This document shows positions 6,847-16,404 of a stretch of 64,000 bases of DNA, piece by piece. Position numbers and translations under genes: made by a program. Source of the stretch: Ga0077555 sp050250755 (GTDB lineage: Bacteria > Pseudomonadota > Alphaproteobacteria > Rhizobiales > Hyphomicrobiaceae); assembly GCA_050250755.1 (NCBI GenBank), contig JBFWOB010000029.1:16567-80566 (forward strand). Reading direction: 5' to 3'. Numbering within the stretch: position 1 is the first letter of the stretch; each line of letters starts with the position of its first letter. A model generated the notes under the pieces. That model was not told where the DNA came from. It did no database searches and saw only the letters and a list, made by a program, of their open reading frames with translations.

Positions 6847-9800
6847 TCAAATCGCCTGCCGTTCGTCGGCGTCGTCTTCGATGATGCGCTCGGCGGTGGC
6901 GAGGTCGACGGAGACGAGTTGTGATACGCCCTTCTCGGCCATGGTGACGCCGAACAGGCGGTTCATGCGCGCCATAGTCATTGGGTGGTGCGTAATGACG
7001 AGGAACCGGGTCGACGTCTCCGATGCCATTTGCTCCATCAACGTGCAGAAGCGATCGACATTCGAATCGTCGAGCGGCGCATCCACCTCGTCCAGCACGC
7101 AGATGGGGGAAGGGTTGGTCAGAAACACCGCGAAGATCAGCGAAAGGGCCGTCAGCGTCTGCTCGCCGCCGGACAGCAGAGACAGCGTCGCCGGTTTTTT
7201 GCCCGGCGGCTTGGCGATGATTTCGAGGCCGCCCTGCAATGGATCTTCCTCACTCTCGATCATCTCGAGGCGGGCTTCGCCGCCTCCGAACAGCGTGCCG
7301 AACAGGCGCCGAAAGTGGCCATCGACCATCTTGAACGCATCGCCGAGCCGCTTCTTAGCCTCGCGGTTAAGTTGACCGATGGCGCCGCGCAGCTTCAGCA
7401 CCGCCTGCTCGACGTCCGCGCGTTCGGCATCGAGCTTGGCATGCTCCTCCGAGAGCCGCGACAGCTCCTCCTCGGCATTCAGGTTTACGCCGCCGAGCCG
7501 ATCGCGCTCGGATTTGAGACGGGTGAGCTGGCGCTCGACGTCCGAAAGTGCGGGCAGCTTGCTGTCTTTCGTCTCACCCGCAAGGGCCAAGCATTCCTCG
7601 GGCGCGACTTCCAGCGATTCCCGGATACGGCGGCCTTCGTCGGCACGTTTGGCCCGAGCCGCTTCGAGTTGGGCCTCTGATCGTGCTCGCGATTCACGCG
7701 CCTCGGTAACAAAGCCCTGCGCAGTTCGCAGGGTCTGTTGCGCACGTTTGAGACCTCCTTCGGCCGCCGCATAACGGTCTGCCGCCTGTTGCCGATCGCG
7801 CTCGGCGTTGGCCAGATCATCGATGAGACGCTGACGCCGTTCGTCCAGCATCGCGGGAAGATCATCGAGACTGGCGAGTTCCGTCGAAACGTCGTTATGA
7901 CGGGCCTGCAACGCTTCGACCTGTCGCTCTGCATCGGCAACGCGAGCCACCCACCGTTCGCGGTCGCGCGCAATCGCGCCAAGACGTTCGCTTCTCTGCC
8001 GGCATTCGCGAGCCAGCGCTTGTAGCGCGTCGCGACGCTCTGAGTGTGCTGCCCGGGCCGACCGTGCTGCCTGCTCAGCGGTTGCGACGGTTTCGTCCAG
8101 TCCGTCATCGGCGTCCAGCATATCGAGCGTGGTCTCGGCCTCGAGAAGCTGTTCCTCGGCGTCGGCCAGCGTGTCCGCAATTCGTGATCGCGCTTCGTCG
8201 AGCGCCGCCAGGCGCTGTTCCGTCTCCCGCGCGTGATGCTCAATCGTCGCGAGAGCCTGGCGGGCCTTTGCGAGCTCGGCTTGTTTCTCGCGCTCGAGAT
8301 GCCGCAGCCGCCGTGCCTCGCCTTCGCCGGCGGTTTGTCGCTGCACCGCACGCTCGGCCTCTTGAGCGCGCATCGTGGCTTCGCGTGTCAGCGTTGCCTC
8401 GCGCGACTTGAGCTGAACCAGACGGTTACGTTCGGCGAGCCGGACGGCTGCTGCAGACGGAGCCTCGGATGCGGCGACAAATCCGTCCCATCGCCACAGA
8501 TCTCCCTCGCGCGAAACGAGCCGTTGGCCGGGCTTCAAATGCTTTTGCAGCCGTCGTCCGTCGGTGCGGTTCACCAGACCGATCTGACGCAGCCGCCGCC
8601 GCACTTCGGGCGGACCCTCGATGTTCAGGAGCAGCGGCTCCGATCCGGCCGGGAGCGGCGGGTCGTCATCGCTGTGGCCAACGAGCCTCCAATGTTGCGC
8701 AGCCGCTTCCTCGATCGGCGCGTCGAGGTCATCGCCGAGTGCCGCGACCAGCGCCATCTCGAAACCGGCGGCAACGGACATCTGATCGACTACGGGCGGC
8801 AAATTGCGCCCGCCGGGTGGCAGCAGAAATTTCTCAAGCGTTGCGATTTCGGTTGCAATGCGGCTGGCTTCGAGCTGTGCGACAGCGCTCGCCTCGCGGA
8901 GGCGGACAGCCGTCTCACCAAGAGTTTCGAGCTGCTCTTCGGCGGCGAGCGATTGTGCCGCGACCATCTCGATCTCGTCGCTGAGACGCGTCACCGCGTC
9001 GGCGATCGATTTGTGTTGCGCAACATCAGGCGCACGCGCGGCTGCATCCCGACGCTGGCCTTCGAGCGTGATGAGTTCCCGCTTTGCCTTTTCAACGGTG
9101 CCCATGCGCTCGACACGCACGCGCTCCAGGCCTTGGCGGCGGGCGCGGGCCTCGAAAGCGCGTCGCGTCACTTCTGAAAGCGCGGACTCGGCAGTGCGCA
9201 GATCCACCTCGGCGGATGCAAGCGCGTTCTCGGCCTCGTTCTGGCGATCCGCATCTCCATCTGCGTGGGTCGTGAGCGCGGCTGATTCCTCCTCGAGCCG
9301 CCTCATCACTTCGGCCGCTTCGGCGCCAAGTCCATTCTCGCGTGCCAGATCGCGGTCGAGCTGCTGAACCCGTGCCTCGAGCTCTTCGCGACGACGCTGC
9401 AGGCGCTCGGCTTCCTTCTCGAAGGCCTCGCGCTCGATCCGGAACCGGGCGACGACGGCACCCTTCACGGCTTCGGCCTCGCGTAGAGGCGGCAGCCCCT
9501 CGGCAATCTCGGCTTCCTCGGCCAGCGCCTGTGCTTCCGCCTCGGTCGCTCCGGCGAGCTTGATCAAGGCATCGCGGAGTGCCGTCTCGCCCGCCTCGAC
9601 CTCGGCTTGGGCCGCCATCCACGCGAGATGTGCGGCGAGTGCCTCGACACGGCGGATCTCGCCGGACAGCTCGCGATAACGCCGGGCTTGACGGGCCTGT
9701 CGTTTCAGGCCCTCGACCTGGCTGGTGAGGCCGCCCAGAACATCCCCGATGCGGGCGAGATTATCTTCCGCAGCCTTGAGCCGCAGCTCTGCCTCGTGTC

Positions 9801-10329
9801 GTCGCGTATGCAAACCGGCGATGCCTGCGGCATCTTCCAGAATGCGCCGCCGCTGCTCCGGCTTCGCATTGACGATCTCGCCGATCTGACCCTGGCGGAC
9901 GAGAGCGGGCGATCGGGCGCCGGTCGCGGCATCCTCGAACAGCACCTTCACGTCGCGTGCCCGTACGTCGCGTCCGTTGATGCGATAGGCCGAGCCCATG
10001 TCGCGCTCGATCCGGCGAGTCAGCTCCAAGATGTCGTTATCATTGAAGCCAGGCGGCGCCTTGCGCTCGGAATTGTCGACGAACATCGTCACCTCGGCCC
10101 AGCTTCGGGCGGGGCGTGATGTCGTGCCGGCAAAGATCACGTCCTCCATGGCCGAGGCGCGCATGGCCTTGTAGGAGGTTTCGCCCATCACCCAGCGGAG
10201 CGCTTCGAGCAGATTCGATTTGCCGCAGCCGTTCGGGCCCACGACACCGGTGAGGCCGGGCTCGACCCAAAGCTCGGTGGGTTCGACGAACGACTTGAAG
10301 CCCAGAAGCCTCAGACGCGTAATCTGCAT
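6847..10329 (-). CDS. smc: Chromosome segregation protein SMC
   Basis: 1160 residues, normal for bacterial SMC. The N-terminal ATPase half has Walker A GPNGCGKS (31–38) and the Q-loop region. Two long coiled-coil arms (about 165–500 and 650–990) flank a hinge around GGRNLPPVVDQMSVAAG. The C-terminal half has the ABC signature LSGGEQTLTALSL and Walker B PICVLDEVDAPLDD. SMC dimerises and, with ScpA/ScpB, loads on DNA near the origin to compact and separate chromosomes. It follows two dsbA-like genes on the same strand, an order common in Hyphomicrobiales. The 136-nt gap to the convergent GNAT gene shows no clear terminator. Confidence 0.97.
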   Translation of the reverse strand: MQITRLRLLGFKSFVEPTELWVEPGLTGVVGPNGCGKSNLLEALRWVMGETSYKAMRASAMEDVIFAGTTSRPARSWAEVTMFVDNSERKAPPGFNDNDILELTRRIERDMGSAYRINGRDVRARDVKVLFEDAATGARSPALVRQGQIGEIVNAKPEQRRRILEDAAGIAGLHTRRHEAELRLKAAEDNLARIGDVLGGLTSQVEGLKRQARQARRYRELSGEIRRVEALAAHLAWMAAQAEVEAGETALRDALIKLAGATEAEAQALAEEAEIAEGLPPLREAEAVKGAVVARFRIEREAFEKEAERLQRRREELEARVQQLDRDLARENGLGAEAAEVMRRLEEESAALTTHADGDADRQNEAENALASAEVDLRTAESALSEVTRRAFEARARRQGLERVRVERMGTVEKAKRELITLEGQRRDAAARAPDVAQHKSIADAVTRLSDEIEMVAAQSLAAEEQLETLGETAVRLREASAVAQLEASRIATEIATLEKFLLPPGGRNLPPVVDQMSVAAGFEMALVAALGDDLDAPIEEAAAQHWRLVGHSDDDPPLPAGSEPLLLNIEGPPEVRRRLRQIGLVNRTDGRRLQKHLKPGQRLVSREGDLWRWDGFVAASEAPSAAAVRLAERNRLVQLKSREATLTREATMRAQEAERAVQRQTAGEGEARRLRHLEREKQAELAKARQALATIEHHARETEQRLAALDEARSRIADTLADAEEQLLEAETTLDMLDADDGLDETVATAEQAARSARAAHSERRDALQALARECRQRSERLGAIARDRERWVARVADAERQVEALQARHNDVSTELASLDDLPAMLDERRQRLIDDLANAERDRQQAADRYAAAEGGLKRAQQTLRTAQGFVTEARESRARSEAQLEAARAKRADEGRRIRESLEVAPEECLALAGETKDSKLPALSDVERQLTRLKSERDRLGGVNLNAEEELSRLSEEHAKLDAERADVEQAVLKLRGAIGQLNREAKKRLGDAFKMVDGHFRRLFGTLFGGGEARLEMIESEEDPLQGGLEIIAKPPGKKPATLSLLSGGEQTLTALSLIFAVFLTNPSPICVLDEVDAPLDDSNVDRFCTLMEQMASETSTRFLVITHHPMTMARMNRLFGVTMAEKGVSQLVSVDLATAERIIEDDADERQAI

Positions 10330-10391
10330 GCCTCAGCGACCTCGTTGCTCGCGAAACCGGAACACCGCTCGAGCTGCGAGGATGTTCCGGG

Positions 10392-11258
10392 TCAGCCGGC
10401 CTTTTGGGCGCCTCCGCGTCCGGCCAGCATCGGGTCGAGAATCGCCCGGATCTCCGGCATCGTCAGCACCGATTTATACAATCGGTTTCCGATGAAGAAG
10501 TTCGGCGTGCCGATGACTCCAAGATCGCGACCGCGCTCCTTGACCCACTTCAAGCCATCGATCATGGGCTGATTCTTGACGCAGGCATCGTATTGGGCTC
10601 GCGTTACCCCCACCTGCGAGGCGACTTTCATGATCGCTTCCGGCCGCACCTCCTGCGAGACCCAGGCCGACTGCTGCTCCAGGAATTTCCGATAGAGTGC
10701 CAGATACTTGTCCATTGGGGCACAGCGTAGCGCGATTGTCGCGTTGCCGCTGGTCTTGCCGATTGGGAATTCACGGATGATGAGGCGGACCTTGCCGGAA
10801 TCGATGTACTCGCGGCGAAACGTCGGGAATGTCTCTGCCATGAAGCGGCGACAGTGCGGGCACGTCAGCGACATGTACTTGACCATGACGATCGGGGCAT
10901 CGGCCCGGCCGAGCGAAAACTCCGGCAGCGGCCCCTGCTTGAGAACGTCATCAAGCGACGGATTGGCAATCACCTCGCGTAGCGGTGTGGAGGTCGTTTC
11001 CTCAGGGGCGAACGGGTTGAACGTCGCCTTTGGCGCGGCCGCGCTGCCATAAGGCGATTTATCGGACGTGTCAGGCGTAGCCTGTGACGACGCTCCGGTG
11101 GCACTGGATGGCGTGAGCAGTGTGGCACTGTCGCCCGCGCAGCCGCCGACGCCGAGCACTACCCCCAAACCAAGTGCGCCCGCGACCCGCCGAAGCAAGG
11201 GCGCGGCACGCCTTGCGTTCCGGTGGCCTTGGCCCGGAAATACACGTCTCCACGCCAT
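10392..11258 (-). CDS. DsbA-family thioredoxin-fold lipoprotein, CPHC active site
   Basis: About 288 residues. An N-terminal hydrophobic stretch ends in LGVGGCAG, a lipobox, so export and lipid anchoring are likely. A low-complexity linker leads to a thioredoxin/DsbA fold with the redox motif CPHC in SLTCPHCRRF, and the cis-Pro loop is in VIGTPNFFIG. Related alphaproteobacterial proteins oxidise or isomerise disulfides in the periplasm. Start ATG 11258 has GGAGGAG upstream; ATG 11276 is possible. It lies 67 nt after a paralogue with a CSHC site and just before smc. Confidence 0.88.
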   Translation of the reverse strand: MAWRRVFPGQGHRNARRAAPLLRRVAGALGLGVVLGVGGCAGDSATLLTPSSATGASSQATPDTSDKSPYGSAAAPKATFNPFAPEETTSTPLREVIANPSLDDVLKQGPLPEFSLGRADAPIVMVKYMSLTCPHCRRFMAETFPTFRREYIDSGKVRLIIREFPIGKTSGNATIALRCAPMDKYLALYRKFLEQQSAWVSQEVRPEAIMKVASQVGVTRAQYDACVKNQPMIDGLKWVKERGRDLGVIGTPNFFIGNRLYKSVLTMPEIRAILDPMLAGRGGAQKAG

Positions 11259-11325
11259 GCCTTGCGGCTCCTCCATCCGTCTCCCGTGTGGGAGTGTCCC
11301 CTCGGTCTCGGCGCCGCCGTTCCTG

Positions 11326-12000
11326 CTATGACTTGAGAAGCGGCTCGAGCGCTTTGTCGAAGTAGTCGATCTGGTCCGAGCGATCGAGCTTCTTCCCATT
11401 GATGAAGAACGATGGTGTCGCGCGCACGCCGAAGTCTTTGTTGGCGCGGTCGCGGTTCGACGTGATGCCTTCCAGAAGCTTCTGGTCCGTCAGGCACTTG
11501 TCGAAGTTTTCTTTCGTGAAGCCGTGCTCTTCGGCGATCTTGAAGAGGCCCGGCACGGGGTTACCCTGCACGAACGCCCAATCGTCCTGCTTGGCAAAGA
11601 ATGCGGCCATTAGTTCGTGCTGCTTGTCCTCCGGCGCGCACCGGATGAGCATCGAGGCGGCCGCGGCGAGGTTGTCGAGCGGGAACTCTCGCATGATGAG
11701 TCGGACTTTGCCGGTGTCGATGTATTTCTCTTTCAGCTTCGGCAGCACGGCATTGGCAAAATGAGCGCAGTGGCTGCAGGTCATCGAGGCGTATTCGATG
11801 ATCGTAACGGGCGCATCGGCTTTGCCGAGCACGATATCGGGGAGCGGCCCAGGCTTCATCAGCTCGGCCGTCAAGTCGCCATCCGGGGTTTTGTCTTGTG
11901 CGAAAGCAAGACGCGGCGCGAGCAGGAGCGCGGCAGCGGCGATCGCAATCGGCCGCCGCGTCACCATCGTTCGCGCGAGGCGTTCGTCGAGGTCGCTCAC
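11326..12000 (-). CDS. DsbA-family periplasmic oxidoreductase, CSHC active site
   Basis: 224 residues with a Sec signal peptide (RRPIAIAAAALLLAPRLAFA, cleavage after AFA) and a DsbA-like thioredoxin fold. The active site is CSHC in SMTCSHCAHF, and the cis-Pro loop is in VRATPSFFING. It is expected to introduce or shuffle disulfides in exported proteins. The GTG start at 12000 has a well-placed GGAGGA 7 nt upstream. It shares the pattern of the lipoprotein paralogue downstream (GKVRLIxREFP in both), which indicates tandem duplication followed by different membrane attachment. Confidence 0.9.
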   Translation of the reverse strand: MSDLDERLARTMVTRRPIAIAAAALLLAPRLAFAQDKTPDGDLTAELMKPGPLPDIVLGKADAPVTIIEYASMTCSHCAHFANAVLPKLKEKYIDTGKVRLIMREFPLDNLAAAASMLIRCAPEDKQHELMAAFFAKQDDWAFVQGNPVPGLFKIAEEHGFTKENFDKCLTDQKLLEGITSNRDRANKDFGVRATPSFFINGKKLDRSDQIDYFDKALEPLLKS

Positions 12001-12146
12001 GTGGGTTTCCTCCGCTTCGGATCGCTACGAGGACCGGAATTCGGTCATGGATATGACGTTCAAGTCCGGTCCCTTTAAGGCGGTTCCCGGTTGAACACCT
12101 AATGAATTTGCCGTTAGCGAGGCAATGCGTCAGGAGAGCGTCGGCG

Positions 12147-12827
12147 TCAAGCTCTGCTGCGGATTCGCGCTCTCCGCGCTCCGAGCCCTGCAGCCATGCG
12201 CTCGAGTGCGGCTCTCAGGCCCGGCTCACTGATCCTCTGCAACTCCTCGCGCGGCTTGGCGGCGGGAGCAACCGGGGTCACGGGCGGAATCGCGATGGCA
12301 GCTGGTGGCTTGATGTGTGGGACTTGAACGATGCGCAGATCCGCGACGGCGCGATAGCCGAAATAGCTGTTGATACGGTCGATGAGTTGCGTCGCCTTGT
12401 ACTGAATATCGAGCGCACGCCCTGCTGCGACGGCAAGAATCAGCGTTGCACCGGGGCGGCCGCGATCTTCCTCGGAGACTTCATCGCCGGTCCAGGTTAC
12501 GCGCTTTGGCCACTTCAGCCGGTCGGGCATCGTATAGACGGCGATATCGGTGCCAACGATCGTCTCCCAATCGGTGATGAGCGTTGCGGCCGAGAAACCA
12601 TAACGCTCGAACGCGGGCCGCGTGAGGCGCGGGACGAAACTGCCGACTGTCTTGGCAAGCACAGGGCGCGGCGCCGCAGAGCGTGTCGGCGGCATGCGGT
12701 CAGGCAGACGGGCGGCGTAGGCAGCGAGCGCACTACGCGGCGTCGTTCTACCCGCAATGCTCGTACGTGGAGGTAACGTGCCCATTGGCGCGTCGAAGTT
12801 GTTGCGAGCGGTGGCCTTGAGCTGCAT
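12147..12827 (-). CDS. DUF721 (DciA-like) protein
   Basis: About 226 residues. The core has the DUF721 pattern: FSAATLITDWETIVGTDIA, then TLILAVAAGRALDIQYKATQ, and INSYFGYRAVADLRIVQ. This family includes DciA, which helps load the replicative helicase DnaB in bacteria lacking DnaC. In Hyphomicrobiales it regularly sits beside mutY. The N-terminal ~50 residues are basic and disordered-looking. Start is uncertain: ATG 12827 was chosen; ATG 12872 is an alternative. An extension to 12971 would overlap the divergent mutY start. Confidence 0.78.
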   Translation of the reverse strand: MQLKATARNNFDAPMGTLPPRTSIAGRTTPRSALAAYAARLPDRMPPTRSAAPRPVLAKTVGSFVPRLTRPAFERYGFSAATLITDWETIVGTDIAVYTMPDRLKWPKRVTWTGDEVSEEDRGRPGATLILAVAAGRALDIQYKATQLIDRINSYFGYRAVADLRIVQVPHIKPPAAIAIPPVTPVAPAAKPREELQRISEPGLRAALERMAAGLGARRARIRSRA

Positions 12828-12921
12828 CGCCGGTCGTCCCCCATCGGTGCGGTTCCCATCGCACCGCGACATCCTTAATATCGAGTTAATCGATTCGCCG
12901 GACTGACGCGCGGGGCCTGCC

Positions 12922-14082
12922 ATGACGACTGTGGCACTTGAGCAACCATTACGTCCGGGGGATGTCTCCACGGGCGGACCAAACCAGCCGGTGACCTTGC
13001 CGCAAGCAGGTGCATCGGGCGAGGTCGAAGCGATGTCGCTGCTCGATTGGTACGATCGGGAGCGCCGAGATTTGCCGTGGCGCTATGGTCCGGGCGAGAC
13101 GGCCGATCCCTACAGGGTCTGGCTCTCCGAGATCATGCTTCAACAGACCACCGTGAAAGCGGTGGTGCCGTATTTTCTCGACTTCGTCAGGCGTTGGCCC
13201 ACCATTACGCGGCTTGCCAAAGCCAAGCTCGACGACGTTCTCGCCGCCTGGGCAGGTCTCGGCTACTATTCTCGTGCGCGCAATCTTCACGCCTGTGCAA
13301 AAGCGGTCGTCGAGCGGCATGGTGGACAGTTTCCGGTCGCCGAAGCTGAGTTGCGCGAGCTTCCCGGGATCGGCCCCTACACGGCTGCGGCCATCGCGGC
13401 GATCGCCTTCGGCCAGCGCACGACACCGGTCGACGGCAACATCGAGCGTGTGATGGCGCGTCTGTTCGCCGTCGAGGAGCCGCTGCCTGATTCGAAGTCG
13501 CGTTTGCGCGCCCTTGCAGCGACGCTGACGCCAGAGTCTCGTGCCGGCGATCATGCCCAGGCGCTAATGGATCTTGGTGCCCGTATCTGCACGCCGAAGC
13601 GGCCGTCGTGTCTTATGTGTCCGCTGGCGTCGGGTTGCGAGGCCCGTGCGCTTGGCATAGAGGCGCGGCTTCCGGCGCGCCGGCAGAAATCCGAGCGCCC
13701 TGTCCGTTACGGCACGGCTTTCGTCGTGGTGCGAGAGGATGGCCACGTTCTGCTGCGGCGGCGACCCGACGCGGGACTTCTCGGCGGAATGCTGGAGGTA
13801 CCATCGACTGAATGGGGCGATAAGCCGATGTTGTCCGAGGCTGCACTCCGGTCAGCACCGTTACGCGCGGAATGGTGGCCAGTGACGGGAATGGTGAGCC
13901 ACACCTTCACCCACTTCCGGCTCGAGCTGACGGTTTATCGCGCCGTTGTCCCGCCCGACGCGCCGCTCGATCTATGGGCTGACCCCGACCGATGTCGCTG
14001 GCTCCCCCGTCGTGCGCTCGACAAGGCCGCGTTGCCGAGTGTCATGCGCAAGGTTCTCGCCCACGCCATGGGTGATGGGTGA
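12922..14082 (+). CDS. mutY: A/G-specific adenine glycosylase MutY
   Basis: 386 residues. Catalytic Glu70 lies in SEIMLQQTTV, the helix-hairpin-helix in ELPGIGPYTAAAI (146–158), and catalytic Asp171 in PVDGN. The four [4Fe-4S] cysteines are C223, C230, C233 and C239 (C-x6-C-x2-C-x5-C). The C-terminal domain (about 255–386) is the NUDIX-like module that recognises 8-oxoG (GGMLEVPSTEW, then VSHTFTHF). MutY removes adenine mispaired with 8-oxoguanine. The first ~35 residues extend beyond the E. coli start and look unstructured, so the start may be ATG at about 13033 (MSLLDWYDRE). It is divergent from the DUF721 gene. Confidence 0.95.
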   Translation: MTTVALEQPLRPGDVSTGGPNQPVTLPQAGASGEVEAMSLLDWYDRERRDLPWRYGPGETADPYRVWLSEIMLQQTTVKAVVPYFLDFVRRWPTITRLAKAKLDDVLAAWAGLGYYSRARNLHACAKAVVERHGGQFPVAEAELRELPGIGPYTAAAIAAIAFGQRTTPVDGNIERVMARLFAVEEPLPDSKSRLRALAATLTPESRAGDHAQALMDLGARICTPKRPSCLMCPLASGCEARALGIEARLPARRQKSERPVRYGTAFVVVREDGHVLLRRRPDAGLLGGMLEVPSTEWGDKPMLSEAALRSAPLRAEWWPVTGMVSHTFTHFRLELTVYRAVVPPDAPLDLWADPDRCRWLPRRALDKAALPSVMRKVLAHAMGDG

Positions 14083-14124
14083 CGGAGCCTCTATGGCGTC
14101 GAGGAGCGGCTCTTCAGCAGAAAT

Positions 14125-14230
14125 CGCGATCTGCAAGTGCTCGTAGGCCTCCGCCTTCGCGGGGGTGACGGCTGTGGGTGGGCGGACTCACCATCGCCAC
14201 CATCGTCATACCCGTGAAGGCGGATATCCA
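14125..14230. repeat. Long direct repeat, copy 1
   Basis: About 106 nt that recur 252 nt downstream with roughly 90% identity by eye. Each copy contains CCGCCTTCGCGGGGGTGAC at the left and, inverted, CGTCATACCCG(C/T)GAAGGCGG at the right. A single-stranded copy could therefore fold into a long imperfect hairpin. It sits in the 431-nt gene-free region after mutY (14083–14513). This is an intergenic palindromic element; nothing coding is seen. Confidence 0.8.
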
Positions 14231-14376
14231 CGCGCCTGGATCATGCGAGCGGCTCGCAAATGTTTCCGCTGTCGTCGGGAAAAGAATGTGGGCGGTTGTT
14301 TGAAGCGATGCGCACGGTTGGCGAGCACGTGTGTCGTTCGTTTTTCATAATGTGACAGAGCGGATCTCAGCGAAGC

Positions 14377-14482
14377 CGCGATCCGCAAGCGCCCGTAGGC
14401 CCCCGCCTTCGCGGGGGTGACGGTTGAGGGTGGGCGGGCTCACCATCGCCACCATCGTCATACCCGCGAAGGCGGGTACTCA
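14377..14482. repeat. Long direct repeat, copy 2
   Basis: Second copy of the 106-nt element, offset by exactly 252 nt from the first. Its right half has the intact palindrome ACCCGCGAAGGCGGGT, which is degraded in copy 1. The spacer between the copies has no convincing gene. The tail of the repeat ends about 30 nt before the stop codon of the acyl-CoA dehydrogenase, which is read towards it. Confidence 0.8.
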
Positions 14483-14513
14483 TGACGAGGCTTGAGACGC
14501 CCTCGCTCCTTGA

Positions 14514-16322
14514 TCAGTTCGCCAGCGCCTCAGGCTCCAGCATCAGAGTGGAATCACCACCCGTTACAATGCTGTCCTTCAGGGCAACTGCAGCGACGGC
14601 CTCATTCTCGGCGAAGTAGCGGGCCAGCGCGATCCGCGAGTTTACACCGCTGCTTTCTGCCGTCGCACCGTCCCGCACGACAGCCAGCGCGCCGCGAGCG
14701 AGATAGACGCCGCCCGCCGCCAATCCGAACAGACGCAGATAGGGCTGCGCTCCGGCGAGGGCACCTTCGGTGTTCGTCTGAAGCGCCTTTCCCATCCATC
14801 GCGATGCCTCCGCGAGCGCGGCGACTGCTTGCGCCAGGCGTTCTCCCATCAGGCCGAACTCTGGGCGGTTTGAGGTGCGCACCTCGTCGGCTGACTTCGC
14901 CAGTTCTGCGATGTAGGCCTCGACGACCTTGCCGCCCTCGAGCGGAAGCTTGCGGGTCAACAAATCGATCGCCTGGATGCCATTGGTGCCTTCGTAGATC
15001 GGCAGGATGCGCGCGTCGCGATAGTGCTGCGCTGCGCCCGTCTCCTCGATGAAGCCCATGCCGCCGTGCACCTGGACACCGATCGACGCCACCTCGACGC
15101 CGATATCGGTCGAAAATGCCTTGGCAACGGGCGTGAGCAGGGCAGCGCGATCGAGAGCCACCTTGCGTACCGCTTCGTCGTTCGCCGCGTGTGCTTTGTC
15201 GAGCTCGGCTGCGGTCACGAGGCAAATGGCGCGCGCCGCCTGCGTCATGGCTTTCATGGTCATCAGATTGCGGCGGATATCGGCGTGCTCGATGATCGGG
15301 CTCATCTCGCCGGGTTTGCCCTTGGCCGATCGGCCTTGCTTGCGCTCGACTGCATAGGCGATCGCGCGCTGGGTGGCGCGTTCAGCAATGGCCACGCCTT
15401 GTACACCGACGGCCAGCCTCGCCGCATTCATCATGACGAACATGACGTTGAGGCCGCGGTTTTCCTCACCGACCAGATAGCCCACCGCGCCATCGCTGTT
15501 CTCGCCATATTTCATGACGCATGTCGGTGAAGCATGAATGCCGAGCTTGTGCTCGAGGCTCGCACAGACGACATCGTTGCGCTCGCCAAGCGTGCCGTCC
15601 GCGTTGACCAGGACTTTCGGCACCACGAACAGCGAGATGCCACGCGTTCCGGGCGGGGCATCGGGGAGGCGCGCTAAAACAAGGTGAATGATGTTCTCAG
15701 TCAGCTCGTGATCGCCATAGGTGATGAAAATCTTCGTGCCGGTGATGCGATAGGTCCCGTCCGGCTGAGGTACGGCCTTGCTGCGGAGATGGCCGAGATC
15801 CGAACCGGCGTGTGGTTCAGTCAGGTTCATGGTGCCGGTCCAGCGGCCGGATGCCATGTTCGGAAGGTAGGCGCTTTTCAATGCGTCGTTGCCATGCGCC
15901 TTGATCGCGTCGATGGCGCCCTGCGTCAGCAGCGGGCACAGGCCGAAGCCCATGTTGGCCGAGTTCCAGATCTCGCTCGCTGCCATTGCGACAATCTCGG
16001 GCAGATCCTGGCCGCCGAGGCTTTCGTCGGCACCGAGCGATGCCCATCCGCCGTCGGCGAAAGCCTGATAGGCTTCCTTCCAGCCGGGCGGAGTCACGAC
16101 CGCGCCATCGACCAGACGCGACCCCGAACGATCGCCCGTCGTATTCAGAGGATCGAGAACGGCGGTCGCGAATTTGCCTGCTTCGTCGACGACAGCGCGT
16201 ATCGTGTCCTCGTCAACCGCGACCGTGCCTTTGTCGATCAAGTCGTCCAGGCCCGCAGCAGTCTTGAGCGCGAACATGATGTCGTCTACTGGAGCGCGAT
16301 AGGTCATGGAGCTCGCTGCCAT
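14514..16322 (-). CDS. Acyl-CoA dehydrogenase (DmdC/long-insert type)
   Basis: 602 residues, the length class of the FadE/DmdC-like acyl-CoA dehydrogenases with an extra C-terminal domain rather than the 380-residue short type. FAD-binding region: TGTMNLTEPHAGSDLG. The catalytic base is expected at the Glu of ILPIYEGTNGIQ, and QVHGGMGFIEE is characteristic. The family oxidises acyl-CoA to enoyl-CoA and passes electrons to ETF. DmdC itself acts on 3-methylmercaptopropionyl-CoA, but fatty acyl-CoA is equally plausible here, since no dmd partners are nearby. It is divergent from the Sua5 gene. Confidence 0.88.
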   Translation of the reverse strand: MAASSMTYRAPVDDIMFALKTAAGLDDLIDKGTVAVDEDTIRAVVDEAGKFATAVLDPLNTTGDRSGSRLVDGAVVTPPGWKEAYQAFADGGWASLGADESLGGQDLPEIVAMAASEIWNSANMGFGLCPLLTQGAIDAIKAHGNDALKSAYLPNMASGRWTGTMNLTEPHAGSDLGHLRSKAVPQPDGTYRITGTKIFITYGDHELTENIIHLVLARLPDAPPGTRGISLFVVPKVLVNADGTLGERNDVVCASLEHKLGIHASPTCVMKYGENSDGAVGYLVGEENRGLNVMFVMMNAARLAVGVQGVAIAERATQRAIAYAVERKQGRSAKGKPGEMSPIIEHADIRRNLMTMKAMTQAARAICLVTAAELDKAHAANDEAVRKVALDRAALLTPVAKAFSTDIGVEVASIGVQVHGGMGFIEETGAAQHYRDARILPIYEGTNGIQAIDLLTRKLPLEGGKVVEAYIAELAKSADEVRTSNRPEFGLMGERLAQAVAALAEASRWMGKALQTNTEGALAGAQPYLRLFGLAAGGVYLARGALAVVRDGATAESSGVNSRIALARYFAENEAVAAVALKDSIVTGGDSTLMLEPEALAN

Positions 16323-16404
16323 TTTCTGAGGTCACCGGCCACGGCTGGCACGGGGAATGAGATCCGGGGCCGAGGCCCAAGGTAAGAAGAGGAATATACG
16401 CTCA

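Noticed and set aside
8233..9177. A 314-codon plus-strand frame antisense to smc
   Set aside because: The conserved SMC coiled coil explains this DNA; the antisense product is arginine-rich and featureless.
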